DNA of 64,000 nt, taken from assembly GCA_050187415.1 (NCBI GenBank), contig JBFWXN010000004.1:68988-132987 (forward strand), read 5' to 3'. The translations under genes and the position numbers were made by a program. The DNA is from Ga0077555 sp050187415. Its GTDB lineage: Bacteria > Pseudomonadota > Alphaproteobacteria > Rhizobiales > Hyphomicrobiaceae. Under the pieces are notes generated by a model. The model saw only the letters and a program-made list of their open reading frames with translations, was not told where the DNA came from and ran no database searches. Positions 8,567 to 17,456 of this stretch are shown here, in pieces (within the stretch, counting starts at the first letter, position 1; each line of letters begins with the position of its first letter).

Positions 8567-9658
8567 ATGGCAAACGTATCGATCCGCGACGTTCACAAGC
8601 GCTACGACGACTTCCACGCCGTAAAAGGGGTGAGCCTCGACATCAAGGATCAGGAGTTTCTGGTCCTCGTCGGCCCGTCCGGCTGCGGCAAGACGACGAC
8701 GCTCAGGATGGTCGCCGGCCTGGAAACCATAACCGAAGGGCAGATTCTGATCGGCGACACGGTCGTCAACGAGTTGCCGCCCATGGACCGGGACATCGCC
8801 ATGGTGTTCCAGAACTACGCGCTTTACCCGCATATGAGCGTCTACGACAATATGGCGTTCGGGTTGAAGATGCGGAAGTTCGACAAGCCCGAGATCAAGC
8901 GGCGGGTCGAGCACGCGGCGGATATTCTCGGCATCCGGGATCACCTGACGCGCAAGCCCCGCCAGCTTTCGGGCGGACAGCGCCAGCGCGTTGCCCTCGG
9001 TCGGGCTATCGTGCGCAATCCGCAAGTGTTCCTGTTCGACGAGCCGTTGTCCAACCTCGATGCCAAATTGCGCGTGCAAATGCGCGTCGAGATCAAGAAA
9101 CTGCATCAGCGCCTCTCGACGACATCAATTTATGTGACCCACGATCAGGTTGAGGCGATGACGCTGGGCGACCGGGTCGTGGTGATGAAGGACGGCTTGA
9201 TCCAGCAGGTCGGCGAACCGCTCGAGCTCTACAACCATCCGGCCAACAAATACGTCGCGGGCTTCATCGGGTCGCCGGCCATGAATTTTGCCGACGTGAC
9301 GATCAATGCCGCGGGCGACGGTCTCGTTGCCGAGAACAACGTCATGCGGATTGCGGTTCCTGATGCGCTGCGGCAGAGGTTGGCACCGCACGCCGGCAAG
9401 CCGGCAACGCTGGGCATCCGTCCTGAGGATCTGCGGATGGCAAACGGGGCCGACCCGGGCGGCACGACGTTCGAGGCAATCGTGGAGGTGGCGGAGCAGC
9501 TTGGCTCCGAGGTGATCCTGGACGTCACCGTCGGCAAGAGCTCCATGGTGGCGAGCGTCGAGCCGACTGTGAAGGTGAAGCCACAGCAGAAGGTGCGGCT
9601 CGCCCTGAATCCGGTCGGGCTACGGTTTTTCGATGCCGCGACCGAGGCCGCCATCTGA
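8567..9658 (+). CDS. Sugar ABC transporter ATP-binding protein, UgpC/MsmX type
   Basis: The 363-residue ATPase has Walker A GPSGCGKTTT, Q-loop VFQNYALYP, signature LSGGQRQRVALGRA, Walker B VFLFDEPLSNLDAKLR and H-loop VTHDQVEA. A C-terminal TOBE/OB-fold regulatory domain (from about residue 240, including GIRPEDLR) places it with UgpC/MalK/MsmX, which energise carbohydrate importers. It completes the operon binding protein-permease-permease-ATPase. Its last 39 bases overlap the convergent methyltransferase gene on the other strand. Confidence 0.92.
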   Translation: MANVSIRDVHKRYDDFHAVKGVSLDIKDQEFLVLVGPSGCGKTTTLRMVAGLETITEGQILIGDTVVNELPPMDRDIAMVFQNYALYPHMSVYDNMAFGLKMRKFDKPEIKRRVEHAADILGIRDHLTRKPRQLSGGQRQRVALGRAIVRNPQVFLFDEPLSNLDAKLRVQMRVEIKKLHQRLSTTSIYVTHDQVEAMTLGDRVVVMKDGLIQQVGEPLELYNHPANKYVAGFIGSPAMNFADVTINAAGDGLVAENNVMRIAVPDALRQRLAPHAGKPATLGIRPEDLRMANGADPGGTTFEAIVEVAEQLGSEVILDVTVGKSSMVASVEPTVKVKPQQKVRLALNPVGLRFFDAATEAAI

Positions 9659-10675
9659 CCCGGGCTTGTCATCCGGCGCTTGGTCGCTCGCCGGATGCTC
9701 GCCCGCCTGCTGCTCGCCCGCCTGCTGCTCGCCCGCCTGCTGCTCGCCCGCCTGCTGCTCGCCCGCCTGCTGCTCGCCCGCCTGCTGCTCGACGGTACCG
9801 AGGGCATGAGCGAGCCGGGACTGTGCAGAACCCGGGCGAAGGGGCTTCTGCTGGCTGTCGTGCGGCGCCCACCCCGTGAGGGTCACCACTTCGAAGGTCG
9901 CCCGCACCCGGCCGTCGGGTCGGGCGTGCCTTTCCTGATAAATCTCCGCCACGCGACGCAGCGTATCGCGCCGCAGGGCTCTACGGCTGCGCTCGATGAG
10001 CACGTTGGCCCAGCCCAAGGCGCGCAGGTCGCGCATCAAATGGAGCGCACTCTCGTAGCCGACCTCGAGCACGTCGCCATCGGCAACCGGAAGGGCGAAT
10101 CCGGCCCTTTGCAGCAAGCCGCCGAGCTCGCGCACATCCGCGAACGGGATTACGCGAGGCGACGCCCCTCCCGTCGTTTCCGCCTCGGCGAGCGCGAAGC
10201 TTTCGCGAAGCTCGTGGAGCGTCAGGCCCCCGAGCAGGCAGGCCATCATCAGGCCGTCCGGCTTGAGGGCATGGCGGATCTGCAGGAGGGCACCTGGCAG
10301 GTCGTTGACGGTCTGCAGAGAAAGGCAAGAGACGACGAGATCGAGCGATCCGGGCCGCATGGGAAGGAATTCTTCGTCGGCGAGCACCCGGGCGCCATCG
10401 AGGCCAGACAGCAGGCGCGGCGATACGTCCATGGCGACCAGGATGTCGCGGCCAATTCCCGCTGCGCGAAGCCGGCGCGTGAGACTGCCGGAGGCGGCGC
10501 CGAGATCGAGCGCCACGGGAAACTCGCGACGGATGAACGAGAGGCGCTCGAGGATGTCGTCCGCCGCATGACGGTGCAGAAAATCGTTCGCCGCGATTTC
10601 GGCGGCGCGACGGTCGCGGCGCGCGCGAAACAATTCGCGATCGAAAATCCGAAGGCCGGTATTGGCACTGGTCAC
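9620..10675 (-). CDS. SAM-dependent methyltransferase, BioC/NDUFAF5-like, with repeat tail
   Basis: The 351-residue class I methyltransferase has the SAM motif VALDLGAASGSLTRRL (residues about 55-70), and the family-specific ending TGWAPHDSQQKPLRPGSA near residue 290. This matches the alphaproteobacterial relatives of NDUFAF5, a complex I assembly factor that in mitochondria hydroxylates an arginine, and of BioC. The last 60 residues hold six tandem QQAGE pentapeptides from a 15-bp repeat, then a polar tail. The family normally ends at about the PLRPGSA motif plus a few residues, so the repeat tail is an addition. It overlaps the preceding ATPase gene by 39 bases and is divergent from comF. 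Confidence 0.85.
   Translation of the reverse strand: MTSANTGLRIFDRELFRARRDRRAAEIAANDFLHRHAADDILERLSFIRREFPVALDLGAASGSLTRRLRAAGIGRDILVAMDVSPRLLSGLDGARVLADEEFLPMRPGSLDLVVSCLSLQTVNDLPGALLQIRHALKPDGLMMACLLGGLTLHELRESFALAEAETTGGASPRVIPFADVRELGGLLQRAGFALPVADGDVLEVGYESALHLMRDLRALGWANVLIERSRRALRRDTLRRVAEIYQERHARPDGRVRATFEVVTLTGWAPHDSQQKPLRPGSAQSRLAHALGTVEQQAGEQQAGEQQAGEQQAGEQQAGEQQAGEHPASDQAPDDKPGSDGGLGRGIEKP
9698..9787. repeat. Tandem repeat, six copies of a 15-bp unit
   Basis: CTCGCCCGCCTGCTG is repeated six times without a mismatch. On the minus strand it encodes QQAGE pentapeptides in the tail of the methyltransferase. The unit length is a multiple of three, so copy-number change would lengthen or shorten the protein without a frameshift. 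Confidence 0.97.
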
Positions 10676-10742
10676 GCTGCAGTCTCCCCAGGCGTTGCGA
10701 TGGCCTGGACCGGTGACGGCCCCGCCGCGTATCGTCGGAGCA

Positions 10743-11549
10743 ATGGGTCGCGGTCGTATTAGCAGAGAAACGCCAATGGCAGGTACCGGGCTTCAAGTCG
10801 GCCTCGGTCGGCTCGCACGCGGCTTGGCCGACCTGCTGGTTCCGCCCGTGTGTCTCGCGTGCCATGCGCGGCTGGCGCAGCCGGATACGCTCTGCGGGGC
10901 ATGCTGGCGAGGTATCGCTTTCATCCGGCCGCCGCTCTGTGATCGGCTGGGCATTCCACTGCCGTTCGGTATCGCGGGCGATGTTCTCGTCTCGGCGGCG
11001 GGCGCCGCCGACCCGCCCGTCTGGTCTCGGGCGCGAGCTGTGGCCGTCTATGAAAGTGGTAGCGTGATTGCCGGCCTTGTCCATGCGATGAAGTATGCCG
11101 ACCGGCATGACGCCCGCCACATGCTGGCACGATGGCTCGCCGAGGCAGGACATGAGCTGCTCGCCGATGCCGACCTGATCGTGCCGGTACCCCTGACGCG
11201 GCGGCGGCTGATCCGGCGGCGCTTCAACCAATCGGCGCTCTTGGCACGCGAGGTTTCGCGGTTGACGGGTGTCAGCTGGTCACCGCTGGCGCTCGCCAAA
11301 GTGCGTGAGACAAGGCCACAGGTAACGCTCAGCGGCGCGGCCAGACGGGAGAACCTGCGCGGCGCCTTCAAATTGACCGGAGTCGGGGGGCGTGCCGTTT
11401 CCCAGCGTAAAGTCGTTCTGCTCGACGATGTCGTCACCACGGGAGCGACGGCGGAGGCAGCCACCAAGGCCCTGATCGCGGGCGGCGCCGCGCGGGTCGA
11501 CGTGCTGGCCGTTGCGCTCGTCGCGGCGCCGTCGATCGTGTCACCCTGA
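10743..11549 (+). CDS. comF: ComF family phosphoribosyltransferase-like protein
   Basis: The 268-residue protein has an N-terminal zinc-ribbon-like CLAC...CGAC pattern and a C-terminal phosphoribosyltransferase domain with the PRPP loop VVLLDDVVTTGATA. This is the standard layout of ComF/GntX proteins, linked to DNA uptake or carbon use in other bacteria, with no settled biochemical function. An alternative ATG at 10776 (MAGTGLQ) is equally possible; a still longer frame would overlap the divergent methyltransferase start. It leads a plus-strand series with grxC. Confidence 0.88.
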   Translation: MGRGRISRETPMAGTGLQVGLGRLARGLADLLVPPVCLACHARLAQPDTLCGACWRGIAFIRPPLCDRLGIPLPFGIAGDVLVSAAGAADPPVWSRARAVAVYESGSVIAGLVHAMKYADRHDARHMLARWLAEAGHELLADADLIVPVPLTRRRLIRRRFNQSALLAREVSRLTGVSWSPLALAKVRETRPQVTLSGAARRENLRGAFKLTGVGGRAVSQRKVVLLDDVVTTGATAEAATKALIAGGAARVDVLAVALVAAPSIVSP

Positions 11550-11649
11550 CGTCGGATGCACGCCGGGCGCGTCTGCCCCATCCGGTGCTTGCCCTTTGGC
11601 AGCAACTGCCTACATACCCGGTTGGCCGAGCATCCGCGAGAACCCACAC

Positions 11650-11907
11650 ATGCCCAAGGTGACAATCTACACCTCGTCGTATTGCCCCTACTGCATCAGC
11701 GCCAAGCGGCTGCTGGACAAGAAGGGTGTGAAGTACGAGGAAATTTCCGTCGATGGGCGGAGCGCCGTCCGCGCTGAGATGACGGCCAAGGCGGGCGGAC
11801 GGTACACGGTGCCGCAAATCTGGATCGGCGGTCAGCACATCGGTGGCTGCGACGATCTCTATGCGCTCGAAGATGCCGGTCGGTTGGAGCCGCTTCTGGT
11901 TGTGTGA
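11650..11907 (+). CDS. grxC: Glutaredoxin 3
   Basis: The 85-residue thioredoxin-fold oxidoreductase has the active site CPYC (residues 12-15), the cis-Pro loop TVPQIWI and the C-terminal GGCDDL glutathione-binding motif. It reduces protein disulfides and mixed disulfides with glutathione in the cytoplasm. The start at MPKVTIY matches family length. It lies about 100 bases after comF, the usual alphaproteobacterial neighbour. Confidence 0.95.
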   Translation: MPKVTIYTSSYCPYCISAKRLLDKKGVKYEEISVDGRSAVRAEMTAKAGGRYTVPQIWIGGQHIGGCDDLYALEDAGRLEPLLVV

Positions 11908-12138
11908 CGCATGGAATGCACCTGCAGATTGGTGGTCGTTACCGTATCGCACACCAGACTTTCAGCATGATCGGTCCGCGATACGAATGTGTGGTGAGCA
12001 ATCCGACCCGTTTAGAATATGTTTCACGTGATCAGGCGACGGTGCAATGCGATGATGCAGAGCCCGAGGGCGATCTCGTTGCCGGGATAGCGCTTGCGAG
12101 AACTGAGTTTGGATCTTGTCACGGAAGGCGAGCGCCAC

Positions 12139-12636
12139 ATGATCCGGTATCGACTGGCTTGTTCGAAGAGCCACGAATTCGAGGGTTGGTTTCCCTCGAG
12201 CGAGGCGTGCGATGAGCAGATCAAGCGGAAACTCGTAGCGTGCCCGAAATGCGGCGCGACGAAAGTTGCCAAGGCGTTGATGGCGCCGAACGTTGTAACG
12301 AGTGAGCAGAAGGCGAAGCGCGGTGGCCGGCGAGGGGCTAGGCGGCAGGACCTGCCCGCGACCAGCGACGCGAAGCAAGCCGCAGCGCCCTCGGCGCAAA
12401 TGCTCTCCGGGCCGCAAAAGGAGATGCTGCAGCAGCTCAAGTCGATGCGGGATAAGATCCTGGCTGACGCGGAGTACGTCGGCCCTCGTTTTGCCGATGA
12501 GGCCCGCAAGATTCATAATGAGGAGGCCCCGGAAAGGGGCATTTACGGCGAAGCCAGTGCCGACGAAGTCAAGGATCTCGCGAGCGAGGGGATCGACGTT
12601 TTTCCGATCCCCACGCTGCCCGACGATCACAATTGA
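12139..12636 (+). CDS. DUF1178 family protein
   Basis: The 165-residue conserved protein has a zinc-ribbon-like N-terminal half: IRYRLACSKSHEFEGWFPS, then CPKCGATKVAKALMAPNVV. The C-terminal half has the family pattern SMRDKILADAEYVGPRFADEARKIHNEE. The family has no established function. The start at MIRYRL follows GGAAGG and agrees with homologues. It usually sits next to glutaredoxin and a nitrilase-like hydrolase; here the hydrolase gene is absent. Confidence 0.9.
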   Translation: MIRYRLACSKSHEFEGWFPSSEACDEQIKRKLVACPKCGATKVAKALMAPNVVTSEQKAKRGGRRGARRQDLPATSDAKQAAAPSAQMLSGPQKEMLQQLKSMRDKILADAEYVGPRFADEARKIHNEEAPERGIYGEASADEVKDLASEGIDVFPIPTLPDDHN

Positions 12637-12799
12637 CTGCGTGGCTGGGAGGTTACGGGCGCGTGTGCACGCCGATTTCAGTCGCGCGTGCTGCTTGGTT
12701 GCGGTGTTTCCGGGTCTCCCGGCTCGAGGCGGCGAAATTTCACGGCTCGGAGCATCGAGTCCCTTCCCGGCGCCGCCTTTGGCGCGCTATAGTTCGCAC

Positions 12800-13309
12800 A
12801 TGCTCCAGTCGCGTACAGAGGTCAGGGTACGGAAGGGAATGCAGCGGGACGCTGCATCCTTGGCCTCGGTGTTCCGTGAGTCGTGGCTTGTCGCCTACCG
12901 CGGGATCATCCCTCAGCTTCACCTGGAAAGCATGATCCAGCGTCGCGACAAGGCCTGGTGGCAGAACGCGGCTCGAGGCTCGGACGGTCTTCTGGTCCTC
13001 GAAGTTGCGGGGAAGCTGGCCGGCTACGCGACGTTCGGTCGGGCGCGCGGTCGCGGCAAGCATCAAGGCGAGATTTACGAGATCTATCTGGCGCCGAGCT
13101 ATCAGGGCGTGGGATTGGGTGAGCACCTGTTCGAGGGCGCGCGCCACGCACTCGACGAGCGCCGGCTCAACGGTCTGGTTGTCTGGGCGCTGGCCGACAA
13201 TGAGATCGCCGCGGATTTCTATTGGCGTCGCGGCGGCCGGCCGGTCGGCAAGATGACCGAGAAAGTCGGCGGCGTACTGCTCGAAAAGACCGGATACGGC
13301 TGGACCTAG
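12800..13309 (+). CDS. GNAT family N-acetyltransferase
   Basis: The 169-residue protein has the GNAT fold signature: EIYEIYLAPSYQGVGLGEHLFEGARHAL contains the acetyl-CoA pyrophosphate loop (QGVGLGEHL). The strand-helix pattern ends in ADNEIAADFYWRRGGRPVG, as in RimI-like enzymes. The acceptor (protein N-terminus, amino acid or small amine) is unknown. The start at MLQSRTEV is chosen because it gives family length; the frame is open for about 500 bases further upstream but overlaps DUF1178 in another frame. Confidence 0.85.
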   Translation: MLQSRTEVRVRKGMQRDAASLASVFRESWLVAYRGIIPQLHLESMIQRRDKAWWQNAARGSDGLLVLEVAGKLAGYATFGRARGRGKHQGEIYEIYLAPSYQGVGLGEHLFEGARHALDERRLNGLVVWALADNEIAADFYWRRGGRPVGKMTEKVGGVLLEKTGYGWT

Positions 13310-13364
13310 CCGCTCGAGTCCGGATGATGATTGGCGTCGACGATCGGCGCTCTTGCGCACGCAC

Positions 13365-13937
13365 CTACATCGGGCTCGCGCCTCGCTTTCCGACGCGCTT
13401 CGGCTCGGATCGGCAATCAAATCGGCGCGCCTCATTATCCGCCACGTCGCGCGCAAGCGCGATGGCTTGGGGATTCGCGAGCGCGTCGATGTGGGCGACG
13501 TGGCAATCCTCGTCACGCGTCACCTTGGTGACGACGAGTACTTCGCCCGAGCCGCTGTCATTGTTGGTGAAGTACCGCTGAATGGTCGCAAATGGCTGGA
13601 CCTTTCCGTCCTGCCTGACGAAGCGCCATTCAAGCGTCGCTCGATGGGACTTCCCCTGGAACAGGGAATTGAACGCGCCAAGCGTCTGCCGGGCCGCGCG
13701 GCGTTTCTGAGGCTGTCGGCCGACGCTGACGAACGTCCTGCGATCTTCCTCGGCGATGTACACGGGATAGCCATCCAGTCCCTTACACAGCCAAGCGCCG
13801 CCGCCTGGCCTCTTGCTCGTCTGGCGGCACTCCGCTAGATCGATGGTCGTGTAAAGGCTTTTCAATGGGTTCGCGTCGGCCGGCCCGGTACAGACCAGAG
13901 CAGCCGCCACGGTTGCCATCATGGTCGATCGCATCAT
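13365..13937 (-). CDS. Exported protein of unknown function
   Basis: The 190-residue protein has a Sec signal peptide (MMRSTMMATVAAALVCTGPADA). The mature part starts NPLKSLYTTIDLAECRQ, contains WLCKGLDGYPVYIAEEDRRTFVSVG, and has three cysteines, two of which could pair. This resembles small periplasmic proteins common in Hyphomicrobiales, but I cannot name a family. It is transcribed against the GNAT gene and is divergent from the pyrophosphatase gene (102 bp between starts). Confidence 0.75.
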   Translation of the reverse strand: MMRSTMMATVAAALVCTGPADANPLKSLYTTIDLAECRQTSKRPGGGAWLCKGLDGYPVYIAEEDRRTFVSVGRQPQKRRAARQTLGAFNSLFQGKSHRATLEWRFVRQDGKVQPFATIQRYFTNNDSGSGEVLVVTKVTRDEDCHVAHIDALANPQAIALARDVADNEARRFDCRSEPKRVGKRGASPM

Positions 13938-14039
13938 GATCTTGCCTCCACGGCGGCTTGCTAGCATGCAACGGAAAGCTGAATGTGGCGACGGCAGAAA
14001 ATTCCGTGAGGGCCAACGCCAAGGTGGAGCGACACTTAG

Positions 14040-14570
14040 ATGCGCATCGATGCAATCCCCATTGGCTACAGCCCGCCTGACGACGTGAACGTCATCGTCG
14101 AAGTGCCGGTCGGAGGCGAGCCGATCAAATACGAGCTCGACAAAGCCTCAGGAACGCTCTTCGTCGATCGCTTCCTCTACACGCCCATGAGGTATCCTGG
14201 AAACTACGGGTTCATACCGCACACACTCGCCACGGATGGCGATCCGATCGACGTGCTTGTGTGCAACACGCGAGCGGTCGTGCCGGGAGCCGTAATGAAT
14301 TGCCGCCCCGTCGGTGTGCTCCTCATGGAGGACGACGCCGGCGGCGATGAGAAAGTGATCGCAGTACCCTCGACAAAGCTCACGCGCCGCTACGAACGCA
14401 TCGCCAGCTACGCCGACCTACCTCAGATCACGATCGAGCAGATCCGCCATTTCTTCGAGCACTACAAGGACCTCGAGCCAGGAAAGTGGGTCAAGATCAG
14501 CGGCTGGGGTGACGCCGAGCAGGCACGGCGCCTCATCACGCAGTCCATCGAGCGGGCGAGATCAGCCTGA
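14040..14570 (+). CDS. ppa: Inorganic pyrophosphatase
   Basis: The 176-residue family I soluble pyrophosphatase hydrolyses pyrophosphate to phosphate and pulls biosynthetic reactions forward. The signature DGDPIDVLV (metal-binding aspartates), YPGNYGFIPHT and the C-terminal HYKDLEPGKWVKISGWG are all present. Length equals that of bacterial hexameric enzymes. It is a single-gene unit, convergent with cckA 81 bases downstream. Confidence 0.96.
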   Translation: MRIDAIPIGYSPPDDVNVIVEVPVGGEPIKYELDKASGTLFVDRFLYTPMRYPGNYGFIPHTLATDGDPIDVLVCNTRAVVPGAVMNCRPVGVLLMEDDAGGDEKVIAVPSTKLTRRYERIASYADLPQITIEQIRHFFEHYKDLEPGKWVKISGWGDAEQARRLITQSIERARSA

Positions 14571-14651
14571 CCGTCTCCAGCTCCATCGGACACCGGCGGT
14601 GCTCGCCCCTGGAGCGCGCGCTGGCGACACCCTGCGCTTCCGCGAAGGCTC

Positions 14652-17222
14652 TCAGCGGGCCAGTTCTTCCTTCACCTTGGCGGCGAGTTGAGGCAACGAA
14701 AACGGCTTTGCCAGAAAGGCGTAGTGAGCGTCCGGATCAAGCCCGGTCTTGAAGCGATCGTCGGGATAGCCCGAGATGAAGATCACCTTCAGATCGGGCC
14801 GCGATTTGCGCATCTCCGTCAGCATGGTTGGCCCGTCCATTTCGGGCATCATCACGTCCGAAACGACGATATCGATCGGCAACGTCTCCGCGGCGTAAAC
14901 TTCCAGTGCTTCGACGCCAGTTGTCGCTTCGAGCACCTCGTATCCTTGGCGCTTCAGTGCGCGCACGGCAAAGTTGCGCACGGAATCTTCGTCCTCGACC
15001 AGAAGCACCCGGCCCGTGCCCGTGAGGTCGCGCGACCGTTCGGGCTTGGGCGCCTGTGGCACCTCGGCCTGCTCGCCCGCGGCAGCCGGCTCGGGGATGT
15101 GACGCGGCAGGTAGACACGGAACGTGGTGCCCTTGCCCGGCGCCGAATCGGCAAAGATGTAGCCGCCCGTCTGCTTGACGATCCCATAGACGGTGGAAAG
15201 GCCGAGGCCGGTACCCTTGCCGATGTCCTTGGTCGAGAAGAAGGGCTCGAAAATCTTGGCCATGACCTCCGGCGTCATGCCGGTGCCCGTGTCCTCGACC
15301 TCGATGAGCAGGTATTCGCCCGGCTGTACCGAGAGAGGGCGAAGTTTCAGCGACTCGCGCTCGGTGATGTTGCGCGTCTTGATCGTCAGCCGCCCGCCCT
15401 CCGGCATCGCATCCTTGGCGTTCACCGCCAGGTTCATGATGACTTGGCCGAACTGGGTGCGGTCCGCCTTGATCAGCCACAGGTCGCGACCGGTGACGAG
15501 CTTCAGGTCGACCTTCTCGCCGATCAGGCGGCTGACGAGAACGGAAAGATCCGTCAGCACCTCGCCCAGGTCGAGCACCTCCGGCATCAAGGTCTGTCGG
15601 CGCGAGAAAGCCAGCAGTTGGCGAACCAGTCCGGCGGCCCGGCTCGCCTCCTTCTTGATGTTCATGATGTCTTTGTGTGCCGGATCGAAAGGCCGGTGCG
15701 TCTGCAGGAGCAGATCGGAAAATCCGAGGATCGCGGTCAGCACATTGTTGAAGTCGTGCGCAATGCCACCCGCCAGCTTGCCCACGGCCTCCATCTTGGT
15801 CGATTGCGCATACTTGAGCTCCAGCGCCTTCTGCTCGGTAGCATCGATGGCATAGAGCATGGCCGTCTCGCCGGGCTGACCGTCATGCACGGGCGCCAGG
15901 TACACTCGGCGGGTGAACTGCTTCTCGGGGCCGAACGAAATCTCGATCGGACGAACTGGCGTGCGCCCCACCACGACTTCGCGCAAGCCCGCCTCCATGG
16001 CTGTCATGGCGTCGGCATCACCCGCGCTGTCGAGCAAGGTTTGGATGTCGCTGCTCTGGCCGAGTCCCGCATCGAAGAACATGCGGGCAAACGGGGCATT
16101 GAACGATTTGATGCTGCCGTCACCACCAAGTGCCGCGATGCCGAATGGCGCGGATTGGAAAAGCTTCTCGAAGCGCGAGTCTCCGCCCGAGCAGGGCATC
16201 AGATTTGCGGCAGGCGACGTCCGGGTGAGGAACAGCACCGAGATTTCGCCACCGCGCTCGACTTCGCTCCCGAGGCGGGCGACGACGTCCACGGGGATAC
16301 CGACGCCGTCTTCGCGCACGAGGTCGAGTTCGAGGCGCACGATTTCGCCGGTCGAGCGCGAGAGTGCAGCGCGCAGCAAAGCGTCTCCGTCGCCGGCGAT
16401 GAGATCTGCCAGAGTGAGCCCGCGCGAACGGGCCGCGTCCGCATCGAGACCGAGCCAGTTCGCGAGCGTGGGGTTGAGATGCACGATGCGACCGTCGAGG
16501 GTCGCGCCGAGCAGTCCGACCGGTACGGACTCGTACCGGCCGATCTCGCCTTCCAGGCTGCGAATAGCCTCGGCCTCGCTGGCGCGTTCGCCGGAGATGT
16601 CGGTCAGCTCCCAAAGCCGGTTGGCGCCTGGCATGCGCCCTGCGGCCCCGGCCTTCAGCGGCCGTACCGATAGTCTCAGCCAGCGGCCGGAACGATCGCG
16701 GTTGTCGAGATCGCGAACGCGAAATTCTTCGTTGCGGATTTCGCCGAGCTCGGCCGCACGCATCAGACGGAAGATGCATTCGGCTGCGTGGGGTTCACCG
16801 GCGAACGCCACCTCGAGGCTGCGTGCTTCTCCGACCTGGTCGATCCCTGCGAGGCGGCGGTAGGCCTCGTTGGCGTAGACGATGCTCCCGTCACGGCGGG
16901 TAACCATGACGCCGTGCTCGATGAGGTCGTTGGCAACTGCAGCGATGCCGCCATCGGCCTCGGCATGGGCGCCGATCCGGATGTGTCCCGCCAGAAGGCC
17001 GAACAGGAAAAAGCTGCCGATCATGCCGAGCACGGACAGGATGACGAGAAGAATCGGGTCGCTGGCGCGCGTGGCGATGCCAATCAGTGCCCCGAGGCCG
17101 AGGACCGTCAGGATGGCCAAGACGACAAACAGTATGCCGGTCCCCGTTGTCGGCTCAGGTGCGTTCGACCCCACGGGAACGTCGGAGTTGCGCACATCGG
17201 TCCCGATCATGCGCAATGTCAT
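14652..17222 (-). CDS. cckA: Hybrid sensor histidine kinase CckA
   Basis: The 856-residue cell-cycle kinase is central to the CckA-ChpT-CtrA phosphorelay of alphaproteobacteria. Two membrane helices lie near residues 30-75, followed by PAS-type sensor domains (about 110-480), a HisKA domain with phospho-acceptor His489 in GGIAHDFNNVLTAILGFSDL, and an HATPase with GTGLGLSTVYGIVKQTGGYI. The receiver domain has phospho-acceptor Asp789 in VSDVMMPEMDGPT. The start at MTLRMIG is preferred; the frame stays open to 17384. The FliO-like gene is divergent upstream, a common arrangement in this order. Confidence 0.93.
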   Translation of the reverse strand: MTLRMIGTDVRNSDVPVGSNAPEPTTGTGILFVVLAILTVLGLGALIGIATRASDPILLVILSVLGMIGSFFLFGLLAGHIRIGAHAEADGGIAAVANDLIEHGVMVTRRDGSIVYANEAYRRLAGIDQVGEARSLEVAFAGEPHAAECIFRLMRAAELGEIRNEEFRVRDLDNRDRSGRWLRLSVRPLKAGAAGRMPGANRLWELTDISGERASEAEAIRSLEGEIGRYESVPVGLLGATLDGRIVHLNPTLANWLGLDADAARSRGLTLADLIAGDGDALLRAALSRSTGEIVRLELDLVREDGVGIPVDVVARLGSEVERGGEISVLFLTRTSPAANLMPCSGGDSRFEKLFQSAPFGIAALGGDGSIKSFNAPFARMFFDAGLGQSSDIQTLLDSAGDADAMTAMEAGLREVVVGRTPVRPIEISFGPEKQFTRRVYLAPVHDGQPGETAMLYAIDATEQKALELKYAQSTKMEAVGKLAGGIAHDFNNVLTAILGFSDLLLQTHRPFDPAHKDIMNIKKEASRAAGLVRQLLAFSRRQTLMPEVLDLGEVLTDLSVLVSRLIGEKVDLKLVTGRDLWLIKADRTQFGQVIMNLAVNAKDAMPEGGRLTIKTRNITERESLKLRPLSVQPGEYLLIEVEDTGTGMTPEVMAKIFEPFFSTKDIGKGTGLGLSTVYGIVKQTGGYIFADSAPGKGTTFRVYLPRHIPEPAAAGEQAEVPQAPKPERSRDLTGTGRVLLVEDEDSVRNFAVRALKRQGYEVLEATTGVEALEVYAAETLPIDIVVSDVMMPEMDGPTMLTEMRKSRPDLKVIFISGYPDDRFKTGLDPDAHYAFLAKPFSLPQLAAKVKEELAR

Positions 17223-17456
17223 AGACTGATTCTGAAAACGGAAAGCGAAGCCCAGGACTTCGACCACAGAAGAGTACACCACGCGAACTGATACCACCTC
17301 GTCCCCCCGCAAATACCGCACCCGGCGTGGCCGCCTCGATGACGTCAACAACTCGATCATTAGGGTTAAAAGTGCGCTAAACATCTGCTAACGACGCACG
17401 GTGGCGAAGCGTTTTTTGCGCTAAGCGATTCTCGGGCTGAGCGAGGACTTCGAACG

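Noticed and set aside
9698..9787. CRISPR or regulatory iteron array
   Set aside because: The 15-bp units are contiguous without spacers and encode a regular pentapeptide in frame.
11904..12215. 103-codon frame between grxC and DUF1178
   Set aside because: It overlaps the start of the DUF1178 gene in another frame, has no domain and no good ribosome site.
12302..12799. Longer N-terminus for the GNAT protein
   Set aside because: The upstream extension overlaps DUF1178 in another frame and looks unlike any acetyltransferase; the internal ATG gives the normal family length.
14688..16673. Long open frame (661 codons) antisense to cckA
   Set aside because: It mirrors the codons of cckA, a clear full-length kinase, and its translation is Arg/His-rich without domains, as expected of antisense frames in GC-rich DNA.
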